A stretch of 64,000 bases of DNA from Coraliomargarita_B sp036735565 (GCA_036735565.1 DAINOC010000004.1:1-64000), one strand, 5' to 3'; counted from the stretch's first letter, positions 16,604 through 26,323 are shown. Numbers and translations: made by a program. The notes: generated by a model not told the origin, from the letters alone.

Positions 16604-18896
16604 TACACTTCATGTTCAGGGGCGTTCACAGTATGTGGACGATGTGCCCCCGCCGCAGGGGATGCTGCACGCGGCCGTGTTCGGCTCGCCGACGGCTCAC
16701 GGTGGGATACGCTCACTGCATCTCGAAGCAGCCCGGGCCTATCCGGGCGTGTGTGCCGTGTTCACCCATGATGACGTTCCGGGCGACCCTTTCATCGGGC
16801 CTTTGTCTCAGGACGAGGCACTTCTAGCAAAAGACGAGGTGCGCTACCAGGGCCAACCTATTGCGCTCATTGTAGCGGAGACCAGGGACGCGGCGCGTGA
16901 GGCGGCCAAATTATGTTCGGGTGATTTTGAGAACCGTTCCATCATCACTTGCCCCCGCGAGGCCTTCGCACAGGGAGAGCTGCTTCAGGAAACCCGTGTT
17001 TTTGAGAAAGGTGCGGTCGACGATGTCTGGGCGCAGTGTGAGCATGTGATCCAGGGAGCGATCGACCTTGCCGGGCAGGAGCACCTCTATCTGGAGACCA
17101 ACCGTGCCCGCGCGATCCCGCGGGAGGACGGGCAGATGCAGGTTTTTTCGTCGACTCAGAGCCCTTCGTCCGTGCAGAAGAGCGTCGCGCAGATCCTCGG
17201 CGTGCCGATGCATAAGGTGGAGATCGACGTGAAACGTCTGGGCGGCGGCTTTGGTGGCAAAGAAGATCAGGCGACCCAATGGGCCTGCATGGCGGCCCTG
17301 GCGGCTGGCCTCTTGCAGCGCCCCGTGCAGATCGTCCTGTCGCGCACCGATGATATGCGGATGACCGGCAAGCGGCACCCCTACAAACAGGACTTTAAGA
17401 TCGGTTTGGATGCCCACGGAAAAATTCTCGCATATGAGGTCACCCACTTCCAAAATGGGGGAGCTTACATGGACCTATCCGCGCCCGTTCTGGAGCGTAC
17501 CGTGCTGCATTCGACGAATGCCTATGCGATTCCGAACGTTCGGATCCGAGCGGCCTGTTGCCGCACCAATCTCCCGCCCAATACCGCCTTCCGGGGGTTT
17601 GGAGGGCCACAGGGCATGTTTCCTCTTGAAGTAGCTATTGAAAAGGCGGCGGTGGCCATGGGTGTCCTGCCCGAGTGGATACAGTCGCGTAATCTGATTG
17701 CGGACGGCTATGTTTTCCACTACGGCCAGGAGCTTGAAGAATGCAACATGCAGCGGACCTGGGATGAGGCCGAGGAGCTTTACGATGTCGAAGGCCTGCG
17801 GAATCGCATCGACCGCTTCAACGCAGAGAATTCCTACATAAAAAAGGGCTACGCGCTGATGCCGGTATGCTTTGGTATCAGTTTCACCAAGACCTTTCTC
17901 AACCAGGGCAGCAGTCTGGTGCACGTTTACACGGACGGCTCGGTCAGTGTGACGACTGGTGGCATCGAGATGGGGCAGGGAGTATCTTCCAATATGGTGG
18001 CGATCTGCTCAAAGATTTTCGGTATCTCGCCGGACCGCGTGCGTTGGACTAGCACCAACACCACCCGCATCGCTAATATTTCCCCGAGCGCGGCCAGTGC
18101 GACCTCGGATCTCAACGGCAATGCCACGATTATCGCCTGCCGCGAGATTTTTGCGGGCATGCAGGCGATCGCCGCCAAGGAGCTGGGCTGTGCACCCGAT
18201 GCCATCTCGCTGCGGGATGGAGTGGTCTACCAAGGCGAGGCGGCGTCAACACTTACCTGGGAAGCGTTGGTGACGAAGTGCTATTTTTCACGCGTGCAAC
18301 TGATGGCCCACGGCTTCTACGCCCCGCCGAATATTTACTATGATCCGGTCAAGGGCTACGGGCGTCCCTTTCACTATTATACTTACGGCACCTGCCTGGT
18401 GGAAGCGACGGTCGACTGTGTGCGCGGTACCTACAAGCTGGATGCCTCGCGGATCGTCCACGATCTCGGCCGCAGTATCATCCCGGTGGTGGATCAGGGG
18501 CAAATCGAGGGCGGCCTGGCCCAGGGCATTGGCTGGGTGACGCTGGAGGAGCTGGCTTACAACGATGATGGCCGGCTGACCTCGCAGGCGCTCTCCACCT
18601 ACAAGGCGCCGGATGCCGAGTTCATGCCCGATATCATGGAGCTGAAGCTGCTGGAAAATGTGGAAAATTCCGGGGGGCCGCTCGGCAGCAAAGCCGTAGG
18701 CGAGCCCCCGTTTATGTATGGGATGGCTGCCTTCTTCGCCATAAGGCGCGCTATCGACGCCTTTAGCGGTTTGCATAAATTCGAGGAAGAAGTGCGCTGC
18801 CCGGTCACACCGGAACGGGTCTTGCTATCACTATACCCGAACTACGCCAGTGCACCGGTATCTTCGGATTCTCCAAAGGCCGGTCAAGCTGTCTAA
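16587..18896 (+). CDS. xdhB: Xanthine dehydrogenase molybdenum-binding subunit
   Basis: The protein has 769 aa from ATG 16587 (good SD). Molybdopterin-subunit motifs appear in the usual order: QYVDDVPPPQGMLHAAVFGS, VKRLGGGFGGKEDQAT, NTAFRGFGGPQGMFPLE, GGIEMGQGVSSN and, near the C-terminus, GSKAVGEPPFMYG containing the catalytic Glu. The Arg in FRGFGG fits purine rather than aldehyde substrates. With XdhA it oxidises hypoxanthine to xanthine and xanthine to urate. It overlaps xdhA by 17 bp. Confidence 0.95.
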   Translation: MRHFDSTLHVQGRSQYVDDVPPPQGMLHAAVFGSPTAHGGIRSLHLEAARAYPGVCAVFTHDDVPGDPFIGPLSQDEALLAKDEVRYQGQPIALIVAETRDAAREAAKLCSGDFENRSIITCPREAFAQGELLQETRVFEKGAVDDVWAQCEHVIQGAIDLAGQEHLYLETNRARAIPREDGQMQVFSSTQSPSSVQKSVAQILGVPMHKVEIDVKRLGGGFGGKEDQATQWACMAALAAGLLQRPVQIVLSRTDDMRMTGKRHPYKQDFKIGLDAHGKILAYEVTHFQNGGAYMDLSAPVLERTVLHSTNAYAIPNVRIRAACCRTNLPPNTAFRGFGGPQGMFPLEVAIEKAAVAMGVLPEWIQSRNLIADGYVFHYGQELEECNMQRTWDEAEELYDVEGLRNRIDRFNAENSYIKKGYALMPVCFGISFTKTFLNQGSSLVHVYTDGSVSVTTGGIEMGQGVSSNMVAICSKIFGISPDRVRWTSTNTTRIANISPSAASATSDLNGNATIIACREIFAGMQAIAAKELGCAPDAISLRDGVVYQGEAASTLTWEALVTKCYFSRVQLMAHGFYAPPNIYYDPVKGYGRPFHYYTYGTCLVEATVDCVRGTYKLDASRIVHDLGRSIIPVVDQGQIEGGLAQGIGWVTLEELAYNDDGRLTSQALSTYKAPDAEFMPDIMELKLLENVENSGGPLGSKAVGEPPFMYGMAAFFAIRRAIDAFSGLHKFEEEVRCPVTPERVLLSLYPNYASAPVSSDSPKAGQAV

Positions 18897-18914
18897 TCGC
18901 AGTTCGATAAGCCT

Positions 18915-20141
18915 ATGAGCGCAGAGCTAATCGAATTCCTCAATGTAATCTTCCGTTACATTCACGTCATCGCGGCCATCATGTGGATCGGCAATTCCCT
19001 GCTGTTCACCTGGATGGAGATCAATTTTGTAAAAGACCCGAACAAGGGCGACGATTCCCTCGGCGAGATGAATATGCTCCATGCCGGAGGCGTTTACTTT
19101 CTCGAAAAGCGGGTGATCGATCCGAACAACATCCCGCCGAAGCTGCATGTCTTCAAGTGGCAGTCCTATACCACCTGGATCAGCGGCCTGGTCTTGCTGA
19201 TCGCGATTTTCTACACGCGGCCCGGGACGCTTATGCTCGATCCCTCCAAGACCGATCTGGTCGGCTGGCAGGCGACGGTCATCAGCATCGCCTCGCTGGT
19301 GCTGGCCTGGTTCGTCTACGATTTGCTGCTGCGGACACCCCTGCGCAAAAATCCCCCGCTGGTCATGGGCACGGCCGCCCTGCTCCTGCTCGCTTATGTC
19401 CTATGGATCGACGGATTTTACAACAGTCGCTTTGTTTACCTGCAGGTCGGTGCCATGCTGGGCACGATCATGAGCGCCAACGTCCGCTTCGTCATTATCC
19501 CGAATCAGAAGAAGATCATGGATAATCTGAAGGCGGGCCGGCCCCACGATCTGGAGATCGGCCGTCAGGCTAAGCTGCGCTCGCTGACCAACCACTACGT
19601 GACGTTCCCCGTGATCTTCCTCATGCTCAGCGCCCATTTTCCCTCGCTTTACGGTGATCCTTATTACATCGCCATCGCCGGAGTCATCGTCGTCTGCCTG
19701 GTCATCATCAAGTGGATGATGAATCTCTACAAGGTGTTTGGCGAGTGGCTCCATGTGGCGATGGCCACCTTGATCCTCGGTTCCTGCGCGGTTTTCGGGC
19801 TCAAGGCCATCTCCGCAGAGGGCAGCAAAGGGGGCGGCATGGCGCTCGCCGCGAACGACCCGATCCGTCTGGGCGAGAACCTCTACAAGAGCAGCGGGTG
19901 CATGGCCTGTCACCAGCCGATGGACTCCAGCATCGCGCCGACGCTTTATGGTATCTATGGAAGAGAGCGTCTGCTAGTTTCTGGTGAAAGGGTGATTGCG
20001 GATGAAGCCTACCTTGCTGAGTCCATACTTTATCCCGGGGCCAAGGTCACAAAGGGCTACGCGCCGTCGATGCCGGGCTACGAGACCCTTTTTAATGAAG
20101 AGCAAGTCGCGCACTTGATTGCCTACATCCGATCGCTATAG
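18915..20141 (+). CDS. puuD: Membrane-bound urate oxidase PuuD with cytochrome c domain
   Basis: The protein has 408 aa. The N-terminal 300 residues form about eight membrane segments with the family start YIHVIAAIMWIGNSLLFTWM. The C-terminal domain carries one c-type haem site, CMACH (residues 329-333), with SMPGYE as a likely axial-Met region. PuuD oxidises urate to 5-hydroxyisourate and passes electrons to the respiratory chain. No soluble uricase (PucL) or HpxO is present in the window, so this is the urate step. It begins 18 bp after xdhB. Confidence 0.9.
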   Translation: MSAELIEFLNVIFRYIHVIAAIMWIGNSLLFTWMEINFVKDPNKGDDSLGEMNMLHAGGVYFLEKRVIDPNNIPPKLHVFKWQSYTTWISGLVLLIAIFYTRPGTLMLDPSKTDLVGWQATVISIASLVLAWFVYDLLLRTPLRKNPPLVMGTAALLLLAYVLWIDGFYNSRFVYLQVGAMLGTIMSANVRFVIIPNQKKIMDNLKAGRPHDLEIGRQAKLRSLTNHYVTFPVIFLMLSAHFPSLYGDPYYIAIAGVIVVCLVIIKWMMNLYKVFGEWLHVAMATLILGSCAVFGLKAISAEGSKGGGMALAANDPIRLGENLYKSSGCMACHQPMDSSIAPTLYGIYGRERLLVSGERVIADEAYLAESILYPGAKVTKGYAPSMPGYETLFNEEQVAHLIAYIRSL

Positions 20142-20155
20142 TTTCTATAAAACCC

Positions 20156-21400
20156 ATGGAAATCCCCAAACTTCTCAAACAGATCAACCCGCCCCCCCGC
20201 CTCATGATGGGCCCCGGTCCGGTGAATGCGGACCCGCGGGTGCAGCGCGCCATGAGCGCGGACCTCCTCGGTCAATACGATCCGGCTATGACGGACTACA
20301 TGAACGAGGTGATGGCGCTCTACCGTGAGATCTTCGTGACGAAGAACCAGTGGACTTTCCTTATCGACGGCACGAGTCGCTCCGCCATCGAGGCCGCGCT
20401 GCTCTCGATGATAGAGACAGGCGACAAGGTGCTCGTCCTCGTCTATGGGCGCTTCGGTCACTTGCTCACCGAGATTGCGTCGCGCGCCGGAGCCGAAGTG
20501 ATCCCGGTGCACAAAGAATGGGGGCAGGTCTTCACGCCGGAGGAGGTGGCTGACGCGCTGGATAAACACCAGCCCAAGATCCTCGCCACCTGCCAGGGCG
20601 ATACGTCGACCACCATGAATCAGCCGCTCGACCGGATCGGACACCTCTGTCGCGAGCGCGGTGTGATTTCCTATGTCGATGCCACGGCCTCGCTCGTGGG
20701 CAATCCGCTGCCCGTCGACGAGTGGGCGATCGACGTCTGCACGGTGGGCCTACAAAAATGCCTGGGTGGTCCCTCCGGTTCCGGCCCCATCACGATCAGC
20801 GATCCCGTTGCGGCAATGATCAAGGAGCGCTGGCATGTGGAGAAGGGGATTGAGCCCCCTGGGTTTGTGCCGGGGAAGCGCTCGCGCATTCCTTCCAACT
20901 ATTTCGACCTGGCCATGGTCATGGCCTATTGGAGTCCACAGCGGCTCAACCATCACACTGAGGCCACGAGTATGCTCTATTGCGCGCGCGAGTGTGCCCG
21001 CTGTGTGCTGGAAGAGGGCCTGCAAAATACCCTCGACCGCCATGCCCTGGCCAGTCGCGCCATGGTGGCGGGGTTGCAGGCTTTGGGGCTCGAGCTCTTC
21101 GGCGATCTGTCCCACAAGATGACGAACGTCACCGGCGTTTACATTCCCGGAGGCGTCGATGGCGAGGCCATCCGCCGCGATATGCTGCATGACTTCGGCA
21201 TCGAGATCGGCACCTCCTTCGGCCCGCTGCACGGCAAGATCTGGCGTATCGGTGCGATGGGCTACAACGCACGGAAAGACGCCATTCTGCGGACCCTCTC
21301 CTCGCTCACTTCGGTGCTGAAGCTTCACGGCGTGAAGCTGCCGGAGGGGGATGCGGCCCTCGCGGCCCTGGAGGTTTACCGCGCTGCCGAAACGGCCTAG
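20156..21400 (+). CDS. pucG: PucG-type aminotransferase (ureidoglycine/alanine-glyoxylate)
   Basis: The 414-aa class V PLP aminotransferase has MMGPGPVNADPRVQRAMS at the start, SYVDATASLVGNP (PLP-binding Asp175) and GLQKCLGGPSGSGP with the Schiff-base Lys201. In purine loci the Bacillus PucG homologue transaminates (S)-ureidoglycine with glyoxylate to give oxalurate and glycine. Alanine-glyoxylate and serine-glyoxylate aminotransferases are close relatives. No (S)-ureidoglycine aminohydrolase is evident here, which supports PucG activity. Confidence 0.82.
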   Translation: MEIPKLLKQINPPPRLMMGPGPVNADPRVQRAMSADLLGQYDPAMTDYMNEVMALYREIFVTKNQWTFLIDGTSRSAIEAALLSMIETGDKVLVLVYGRFGHLLTEIASRAGAEVIPVHKEWGQVFTPEEVADALDKHQPKILATCQGDTSTTMNQPLDRIGHLCRERGVISYVDATASLVGNPLPVDEWAIDVCTVGLQKCLGGPSGSGPITISDPVAAMIKERWHVEKGIEPPGFVPGKRSRIPSNYFDLAMVMAYWSPQRLNHHTEATSMLYCARECARCVLEEGLQNTLDRHALASRAMVAGLQALGLELFGDLSHKMTNVTGVYIPGGVDGEAIRRDMLHDFGIEIGTSFGPLHGKIWRIGAMGYNARKDAILRTLSSLTSVLKLHGVKLPEGDAALAALEVYRAAETA

Positions 21401-21402
21401 CC

Positions 21403-22785
21403 ATGCCGGACGGGACTGCATCCCTGCTCGTTCACGACATCGACTTTCTGGTGACGATGGATGCGGACCGCCGTGTCCTGCGCGGTGGCTGGCTCTACAT
21501 TGACGACGGTTTTATCCACTCCCTCGGCGAGGGAGCGCCGCCTGAAGCCATTCCAGCCTCGTTGCCCCGTCTCAGCGGGCGCGGACGCATCCTCCTACCC
21601 GGACTGGTCAATACACATCACCACTTCTACCAGAACATGGCCCGGGCCTACACGCCCGGCAACAACCTGCCGCTACTACCGTGGCTGGCCGCGATGAACC
21701 GGCTCTGGCAGGGCTATCGCGAAGACGACCTGGCCCTCTGCACGGAGTTGGGGCTGACTGAGCTAATGCTCAGCGGCGCGACCACGGTCGCGGACCACCA
21801 CTACGTCTTCCCCAGGGGTGCGGACCGGATGATCGATGCCCAGTTTGCGGCGGCTTCGAAAATGGGGGTGCGCTTCCATGCGAGCCGTGGGTCGATGAAT
21901 GTGAAGTCGGATCTGATCTCGGACTGGGCGTTGCAGAGCGAAACAGTGATCCTCGAAGACACCGAGCGCCTGATCGAGACCCACCACGATGGCAGCCCCG
22001 GCAGCTTCCGTCAGATCATCGTGGCCCCTTGTGCCGCGACTTCCTGCTCGGAGTCGTTACTGGTGGCCAGCGCCGAGCTGGCCCGCAAGCATGGCACAGG
22101 ACTGCACACCCACTGTGGCGAGACCGAGGCGGAAAACAGCTTCTCTCTCGAAAAATTCGGCCGTCGGCCGCTCGAGTATCTGCTCGACTGTGGCTGGGGC
22201 TACGACAGGACCTGGCTCGCCCATGGTATCCATTTTAACGATACGGAGTTGAGTCAGCTCGCCGGGCTGGGCATCGGCGTGGCCCATTGCCCCAATGCCA
22301 ATATGCGCCTTGGCTCCGGCATCTGCCGGGTGCCGGAGATGCTGGAGCAGGGGATTAAGGTCGGCATCGGCGTCGACGGCAGCGCGTCGAACGACTCCGG
22401 ACACATCCTTGCCGAGCTGCGTCAGGGCCTCTATCTCGCCCGCGTGCGTTACGGTGCGGAAGCCATGTCGGTGATGGACGCCCTCGAGCTGGGCACCTGG
22501 CGGGCTGCCGAGATGATGGGCCGAACCGACCTTGGCCGCCTCGCCCCCGGTTATTGCGGCGACCTGGCGGCTTTTCCCACCGAGGACCTCTACGCCAACG
22601 GCGCGGAAAACCCGGTCGATGCCCTGCTCATCTGCCACCCCCGGCAGGTTGCTGAGCTGGTGGTGGGCGGTCAGGTCCTGGTCGAGCAGGGTGTGCTCCG
22701 GGGATTGGATCTAGCCGGGTTACAATTGCGTCACGCAGCCCGAAGCCGTGCAGTTCAGAGTAGTGTTGGGTATCCGGGCTATTGA
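21403..22785 (+). CDS. 8-oxoguanine deaminase-like amidohydrolase
   Basis: The protein has 460 aa. Metal ligands are in LPGLVNTHHHFYQNMARAYT (His72-74), THCGETEAENSF, HGIHFNDTE and GVDGSASNDSGH. NTHHHFYQNMARA and VDGSASND are typical of the 8-oxoguanine deaminase / TrzN-AtzB-like group of the cytosine-guanine deaminase superfamily. The predicted reaction is 8-oxoguanine to urate plus ammonia, which would feed directly into PuuD. It starts 2 bp after the aminotransferase stop. A related triazine or isoguanine substrate cannot be excluded. Confidence 0.8.
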   Translation: MPDGTASLLVHDIDFLVTMDADRRVLRGGWLYIDDGFIHSLGEGAPPEAIPASLPRLSGRGRILLPGLVNTHHHFYQNMARAYTPGNNLPLLPWLAAMNRLWQGYREDDLALCTELGLTELMLSGATTVADHHYVFPRGADRMIDAQFAAASKMGVRFHASRGSMNVKSDLISDWALQSETVILEDTERLIETHHDGSPGSFRQIIVAPCAATSCSESLLVASAELARKHGTGLHTHCGETEAENSFSLEKFGRRPLEYLLDCGWGYDRTWLAHGIHFNDTELSQLAGLGIGVAHCPNANMRLGSGICRVPEMLEQGIKVGIGVDGSASNDSGHILAELRQGLYLARVRYGAEAMSVMDALELGTWRAAEMMGRTDLGRLAPGYCGDLAAFPTEDLYANGAENPVDALLICHPRQVAELVVGGQVLVEQGVLRGLDLAGLQLRHAARSRAVQSSVGYPGY

Positions 22786-22829
22786 CACCCGCCCGTGTAG
22801 GCGGTTTTCATTGGGCTAAAGTTTGCCCC

Positions 22830-23828
22830 ATGTATTTTATACTCGCCTTCTTTTTGGGTCTGTTTGTCTACGGCTTCACCCGCGTGGTGTTCACGGCTTT
22901 TTATACGGTGCGCCCCGATGAGCGTGCGGTGATCACGACCTTCGGCCGGGCAAATCGCCTCAGTGCGGCCAAGTCGGAGGACGACCTGGTCGATGGCGAA
23001 GCGCATGAGGACCGCTACGATTATCCTGCGGTCGCGGTGGTAAAGCCCGGCGGCCCTTATTTCAAGTGGCCTTGGCAAACCGTGCATAAAGTGAGTATCG
23101 CAACGCAGGCGATCGATATCACCTGGGACCCGCACAAGCATCAGGACACCATCGAAGCGGTGACCAAGGACAACCTCACCACCGGAGTGAACGGGCAGAT
23201 CCGGTTTCGGGTGAGCGAGAATAATCTCTATGCCTATCTCTTCGGCGTGGAGAGTCCACTGGAGCATGTCATGGGCTTTTTTATCTCGGTGCTGCGCGAG
23301 CGAATCGCCAACTTCGTCGATCCACGTGGAGCCAGTCTGATCGCACCGCAGTCCGATGTGGACGGGGAGGGGACTTCGGAGACGGCAGTGGAGCTTTCGG
23401 AGGGCGTCTCGATCAATGACATTCGCAAGAATCTCCCGCTGATCAATCAATACATGGAAGAGCAGTGCCGCTGCACAGAGGGGCGCTACGGGGTCGAGTT
23501 GGATGCGGCCCTGATCACGGAAATCGATCCGCCCGCCGAGGTGGACCGCGCCCTGTCCGCGATCAACAGCACCCGCAACCAGGTGGCGGCGGATATCAGC
23601 ACGGCCCGGGCCGATGCTGAGCAGCAGATCACCATGAGCAACCGTGCCGTGGAGATCGCCACGAATAACGCCCAGGCAGAGGTCGCACCGCTGCAGGCCT
23701 TGGCCGGAACTTTGTCGCATGTAAAGGCGGAGGGTGGCTCGCGCGCGTTGCAGATTTATCTGCGAAATTTGAAGGTCCCCCTCCTCGGGCGCACCCGGCG
23801 CCTCGTGCAAACCCTCAAGCAAGGATAA
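22830..23828 (+). CDS. SPFH/Band-7 domain membrane protein 1
   Basis: The protein has 332 aa from ATG 22830, which starts the N-terminal membrane anchor (MYFILAFFLGLFVYGF). The SPFH domain follows (VRPDERAVITTFGRANR; GGPYFKWPWQTVHKVSI; LTTGVNGQIRFRVSENNLYA), then an Ala/Glu-rich helical region (ARADAEQQITMSNRAVEIAT). It resembles HflK/stomatin-type scaffolds that organise membrane proteins. It lies 44 bp after the 8-oxoguanine deaminase gene in the same direction and just before a second SPFH gene, with no protease gene nearby. Confidence 0.85.
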   Translation: MYFILAFFLGLFVYGFTRVVFTAFYTVRPDERAVITTFGRANRLSAAKSEDDLVDGEAHEDRYDYPAVAVVKPGGPYFKWPWQTVHKVSIATQAIDITWDPHKHQDTIEAVTKDNLTTGVNGQIRFRVSENNLYAYLFGVESPLEHVMGFFISVLRERIANFVDPRGASLIAPQSDVDGEGTSETAVELSEGVSINDIRKNLPLINQYMEEQCRCTEGRYGVELDAALITEIDPPAEVDRALSAINSTRNQVAADISTARADAEQQITMSNRAVEIATNNAQAEVAPLQALAGTLSHVKAEGGSRALQIYLRNLKVPLLGRTRRLVQTLKQG

Positions 23829-23833
23829 AACCC

Positions 23834-24727
23834 ATGGGACCTTTCGCAATTTTTGGTTTCATCATCGGGATCTTTGCCATTCCGGTTTTGCTCGGGCTTG
23901 CGCGCACTATGGGGCTGTATGCCATCGTGGAGGAGCGGGAGGCGCAGGTCTTCACCCTCTTCGGCAAGGTGATCGGCACTCTTGATCGGCCGGGCATCAC
24001 CTCGCCTTTCGCCCACTTCGGTGTGAAGGCCCTGCTGGTGCCGGTGTTTGGCAAGGTCTACAAGGTCGGGACAGCGCTCAAGCAGCACTACCTGCGCAGC
24101 CAGATGGTGAACTCCAGCGAGGGCACGCCGATGGGTGTGGGTATCTGGTATGAGATGCAGGTCAACGACCCGGTGGACTACCTCTTCGTCAACAGCAACC
24201 CCGAGAGTTCCCTTCAGGCAAACGTGGCCAGCTCGACGATCTCGGTGCTGAGCAACCTCGAGATGGAGACTATGCTGGAGGACCGCCACAGCCTGAGCCG
24301 CACGGTGCGCAGCTCCGTATCGCCGCTTTCGGAGAAATGGGGCTATCGGCTCGGCTCGGTCTATATCCGCAAGGTCGCTTTCACGGATTCGCAGATGGTG
24401 GAAAACATCACCGATAAGGTGGTCAAGCGGCTGGTGCAGGTGACGAGTGCCATGAAGCAGGACGGGGACAACCGCGTCGGTTTGATCCGCTCCGAGACGG
24501 CCTTCAAAGTCAGTATCAAGATGGCTGAAGCGGGAGCCAAGCGCCCGGAGATCGTGGGTGATACCCTCAACGCGATCGGTAAGGACGATCCGGAGATCCT
24601 CGATGCGGTGATGGAGGTTATGGAGACCGAGCAGCTGATCCAGTCCGGCGCACAGGTGGAGATTGTCCCCGACGGGGCCTCCTGCCTGGTGCAGTTGAGT
24701 GATCGCTCCGGCCCCAGCCAGCATTAG
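23834..24727 (+). CDS. SPFH/Band-7 domain membrane protein 2
   Basis: The protein has 297 aa with N-terminal membrane segment FAIFGFIIGIFAIPVLLGLA, then an SPFH domain (IVEEREAQVFTLFGKVIGTL; VGIWYEMQVNDPVDYLFVNS; GYRLGSVYIRKVAFTDSQMV). It starts 5 bp after the first SPFH gene, so the two probably form a hetero-oligomeric scaffold, as HflK/HflC do. Its function in a purine operon is unknown. Confidence 0.85.
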   Translation: MGPFAIFGFIIGIFAIPVLLGLARTMGLYAIVEEREAQVFTLFGKVIGTLDRPGITSPFAHFGVKALLVPVFGKVYKVGTALKQHYLRSQMVNSSEGTPMGVGIWYEMQVNDPVDYLFVNSNPESSLQANVASSTISVLSNLEMETMLEDRHSLSRTVRSSVSPLSEKWGYRLGSVYIRKVAFTDSQMVENITDKVVKRLVQVTSAMKQDGDNRVGLIRSETAFKVSIKMAEAGAKRPEIVGDTLNAIGKDDPEILDAVMEVMETEQLIQSGAQVEIVPDGASCLVQLSDRSGPSQH

Positions 24728-24759
24728 TCGGCTCAAGTATCCGGGCTGGCGGATCCGCT

Positions 24760-25757
24760 TTAGATCCGACCACAGGCTACGTCGATTGCATCGAGCGCCT
24801 CTTTGCTGAAATCGGCCGCATCAACCGCCATCAGTAAATCTTCGATCTGTTCCACCCGACTGGCCCGATCAAGGCAGAAGTCACGCCCGGTTGCCGTAAG
24901 ACCCAACTGATCGCCATTTGGGCAAGGCTCTGTCCGCGCTCCGTGGCAACCTTGTTTAAGGACTGCACGAGATGCATGGTTTCCTCGACCTTCTCCGGTT
25001 GCAGGAAAGGGCTATCCTGGCGGCCCGCCCTGGAATCCGACGGGATTCCATTCAGGTATCGGTCGCTGAGAATGCCTTGTTCCAAAGGCGAAAAAACAAT
25101 GGAACCGACGCCACGCTGCTTCTGTGTTTCAAGCAGGGGGCCCTCTATCCTCCGGTCCAGGAGATTATAGCGCGACTGGTGAATGAGGCAGGGTGTGCCG
25201 AGTTCGACCAAAATATCGACCGCACGATTGAAGACCGACGGGTCGTAGTAGTTGGAGAGCCCGGCGTAGAGTGCCTTACCGGATCGAACGGCCGTATCCA
25301 GAGCGCCCATCGTTTCTTCCAGAGGCGTATCCGGGTCGTAGCGATGGCTATAAAAAATATCCACATAATCGAGCTTCATCCGCGCTAGACTCTGGTCGAG
25401 GCTGGCAAGCATGTATTTGCGCGAACCCCAATTGCCGTAAGGCCCATCCCACATGTGGTAGCCCGCTTTGGTGGAAAGGATTAACTCATCGCGATAGGCG
25501 GCAAAATCTTCGGCCAGTAGACGCCCGAAGGTCAGCTCTGCCGAACCGGGTGGCGGTCCATAATTATTCGCCAAATCAAAGTGGGTGATGCCCGAGTCAA
25601 AAGCGAACCGCAGCAACCGGCGCGAATTTTCAAAGTCGTCCACATTTCCGAAATTGTGCCAGAGCCCAAGGGAAAGCTTTGGTAATTTTAGGCCACTGTT
25701 ACCGCAACGCAGAAACGGCATGCTTGCATATCGGTCTTTATTCGCTGCGTAAGTCAT
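24760..25757 (-). pseudogene. Aldo/keto reductase (YghZ-like), frameshifted near the C-terminus
   Basis: ATG 25757 opens an aldo/keto reductase: FLRCGNSGLKLPKLSLGLWH, THFDLANNYGPPPGSAE, YVDIFYSHRYDPDTP, YAGLSNYYDP and QMAISWVLRQPGVTSALIG. The catalytic Tyr is in DLANNYG. The open frame stops early (IGPVGWNRSKIY at 24831), but another frame continues convincingly as SRVEQIEDLLMAVDAADF, SKEALDAIDVAC and a stop at 24760. Restoring one base in the CCC run at 24864-24866 (GGG on the gene strand) joins them into a 332-aa protein of normal length. It is either a recent frameshift or a homopolymer error. The GTG-initiated longer ORF (25868) runs into a repeat and was not used. Confidence 0.85.
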
Positions 25758-25832
25758 CCTTGTGAGGGTGATCTTTCTTATCAAAAAATCAACGGTTTCT
25801 ACTCTTGGCCGTTCTTTAGCGCGATCAGAGAG

Positions 25833-25868
25833 CCGGATTCCCGGGAGACTGGGCACCTTGCCCTGCAC
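25833..25868 (-). repeat. Dispersed palindromic repeat with GGGCA..TGCCC core, copy 2
   Basis: The segment runs from CCGGATTCCCGGGA to TTGCCCTGCAC. It matches the reverse complement of part of 3218-3266 at about 31 of 36 positions by eye. It lies between the aldo/keto reductase and vapC and contributes a spurious N-terminal extension to the former. Confidence 0.75.
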
Positions 25869-25918
25869 TTGATTGATGACCTGTCGTAATCAACCGACGT
25901 GAATCCACAGGAACGATC

Positions 25919-26323
25919 TTACAGGGCCCGGACCTCAAGACCGGCGACGCGGCGAAAATATGCCTCATCCTGTGGCCCGACCAAAACCCCAAACTTGAGC
26001 CGTCGGGCCGTTGCCGCAACGGCGATATCGTTTTGCGGGATCAGTGCTCCCTCTCGTGAGAGTTCGTAGAAGATATCGGCATAGTGCTGGGCGACACTAT
26101 CTGTGAAGTCCTCAATCCCAGTGATGCGGCGGATGGCCTCAAGACGCGCCAGGCGGCGGGCTGCCCGCGCAGAATCGGCTGCCATACGCACCCCAATCAA
26201 TGCCTCGGCCCATACGACGGCGGGCAGCGCGTAGATTTCGTCAGGCTTCAACGACAAGGGATCGGGGCCTTCCCTCGAGCGCTCCAAGGCAATCAAAGCC
26301 GAAGTGTCGAGAATCAGCCCCAT
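25919..26323 (-). CDS. vapC: PIN-domain toxin (VapC-like)
   Basis: The 134-aa PIN-domain ribonuclease has ILDTSALIALER (Asp6), VVWAEALIGV (Glu40), IPQNDIAVAATAR (Asp99) and a C-terminal GPQDEAYFRRVAGLEV (Asp119). These are the four acidic Mg-binding positions. VapC toxins cleave tRNA or rRNA when released from antitoxin. Its start overlaps the antitoxin stop by 10 bp, the usual bicistronic arrangement. Confidence 0.9.
   Translation of the reverse strand: MGLILDTSALIALERSREGPDPLSLKPDEIYALPAVVWAEALIGVRMAADSARAARRLARLEAIRRITGIEDFTDSVAQHYADIFYELSREGALIPQNDIAVAATARRLKFGVLVGPQDEAYFRRVAGLEVRAL

Noticed and set aside
22779..23849. 356-aa minus-strand ORF
   Set aside because: Antisense shadow of the first SPFH gene, with His/Arg/Leu-rich low-information sequence.
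25758..25868. N-terminal extension of the aldo/keto reductase
   Set aside because: It translates a dispersed palindromic repeat and begins with GTG inside it; the family start aligns with ATG 25757.
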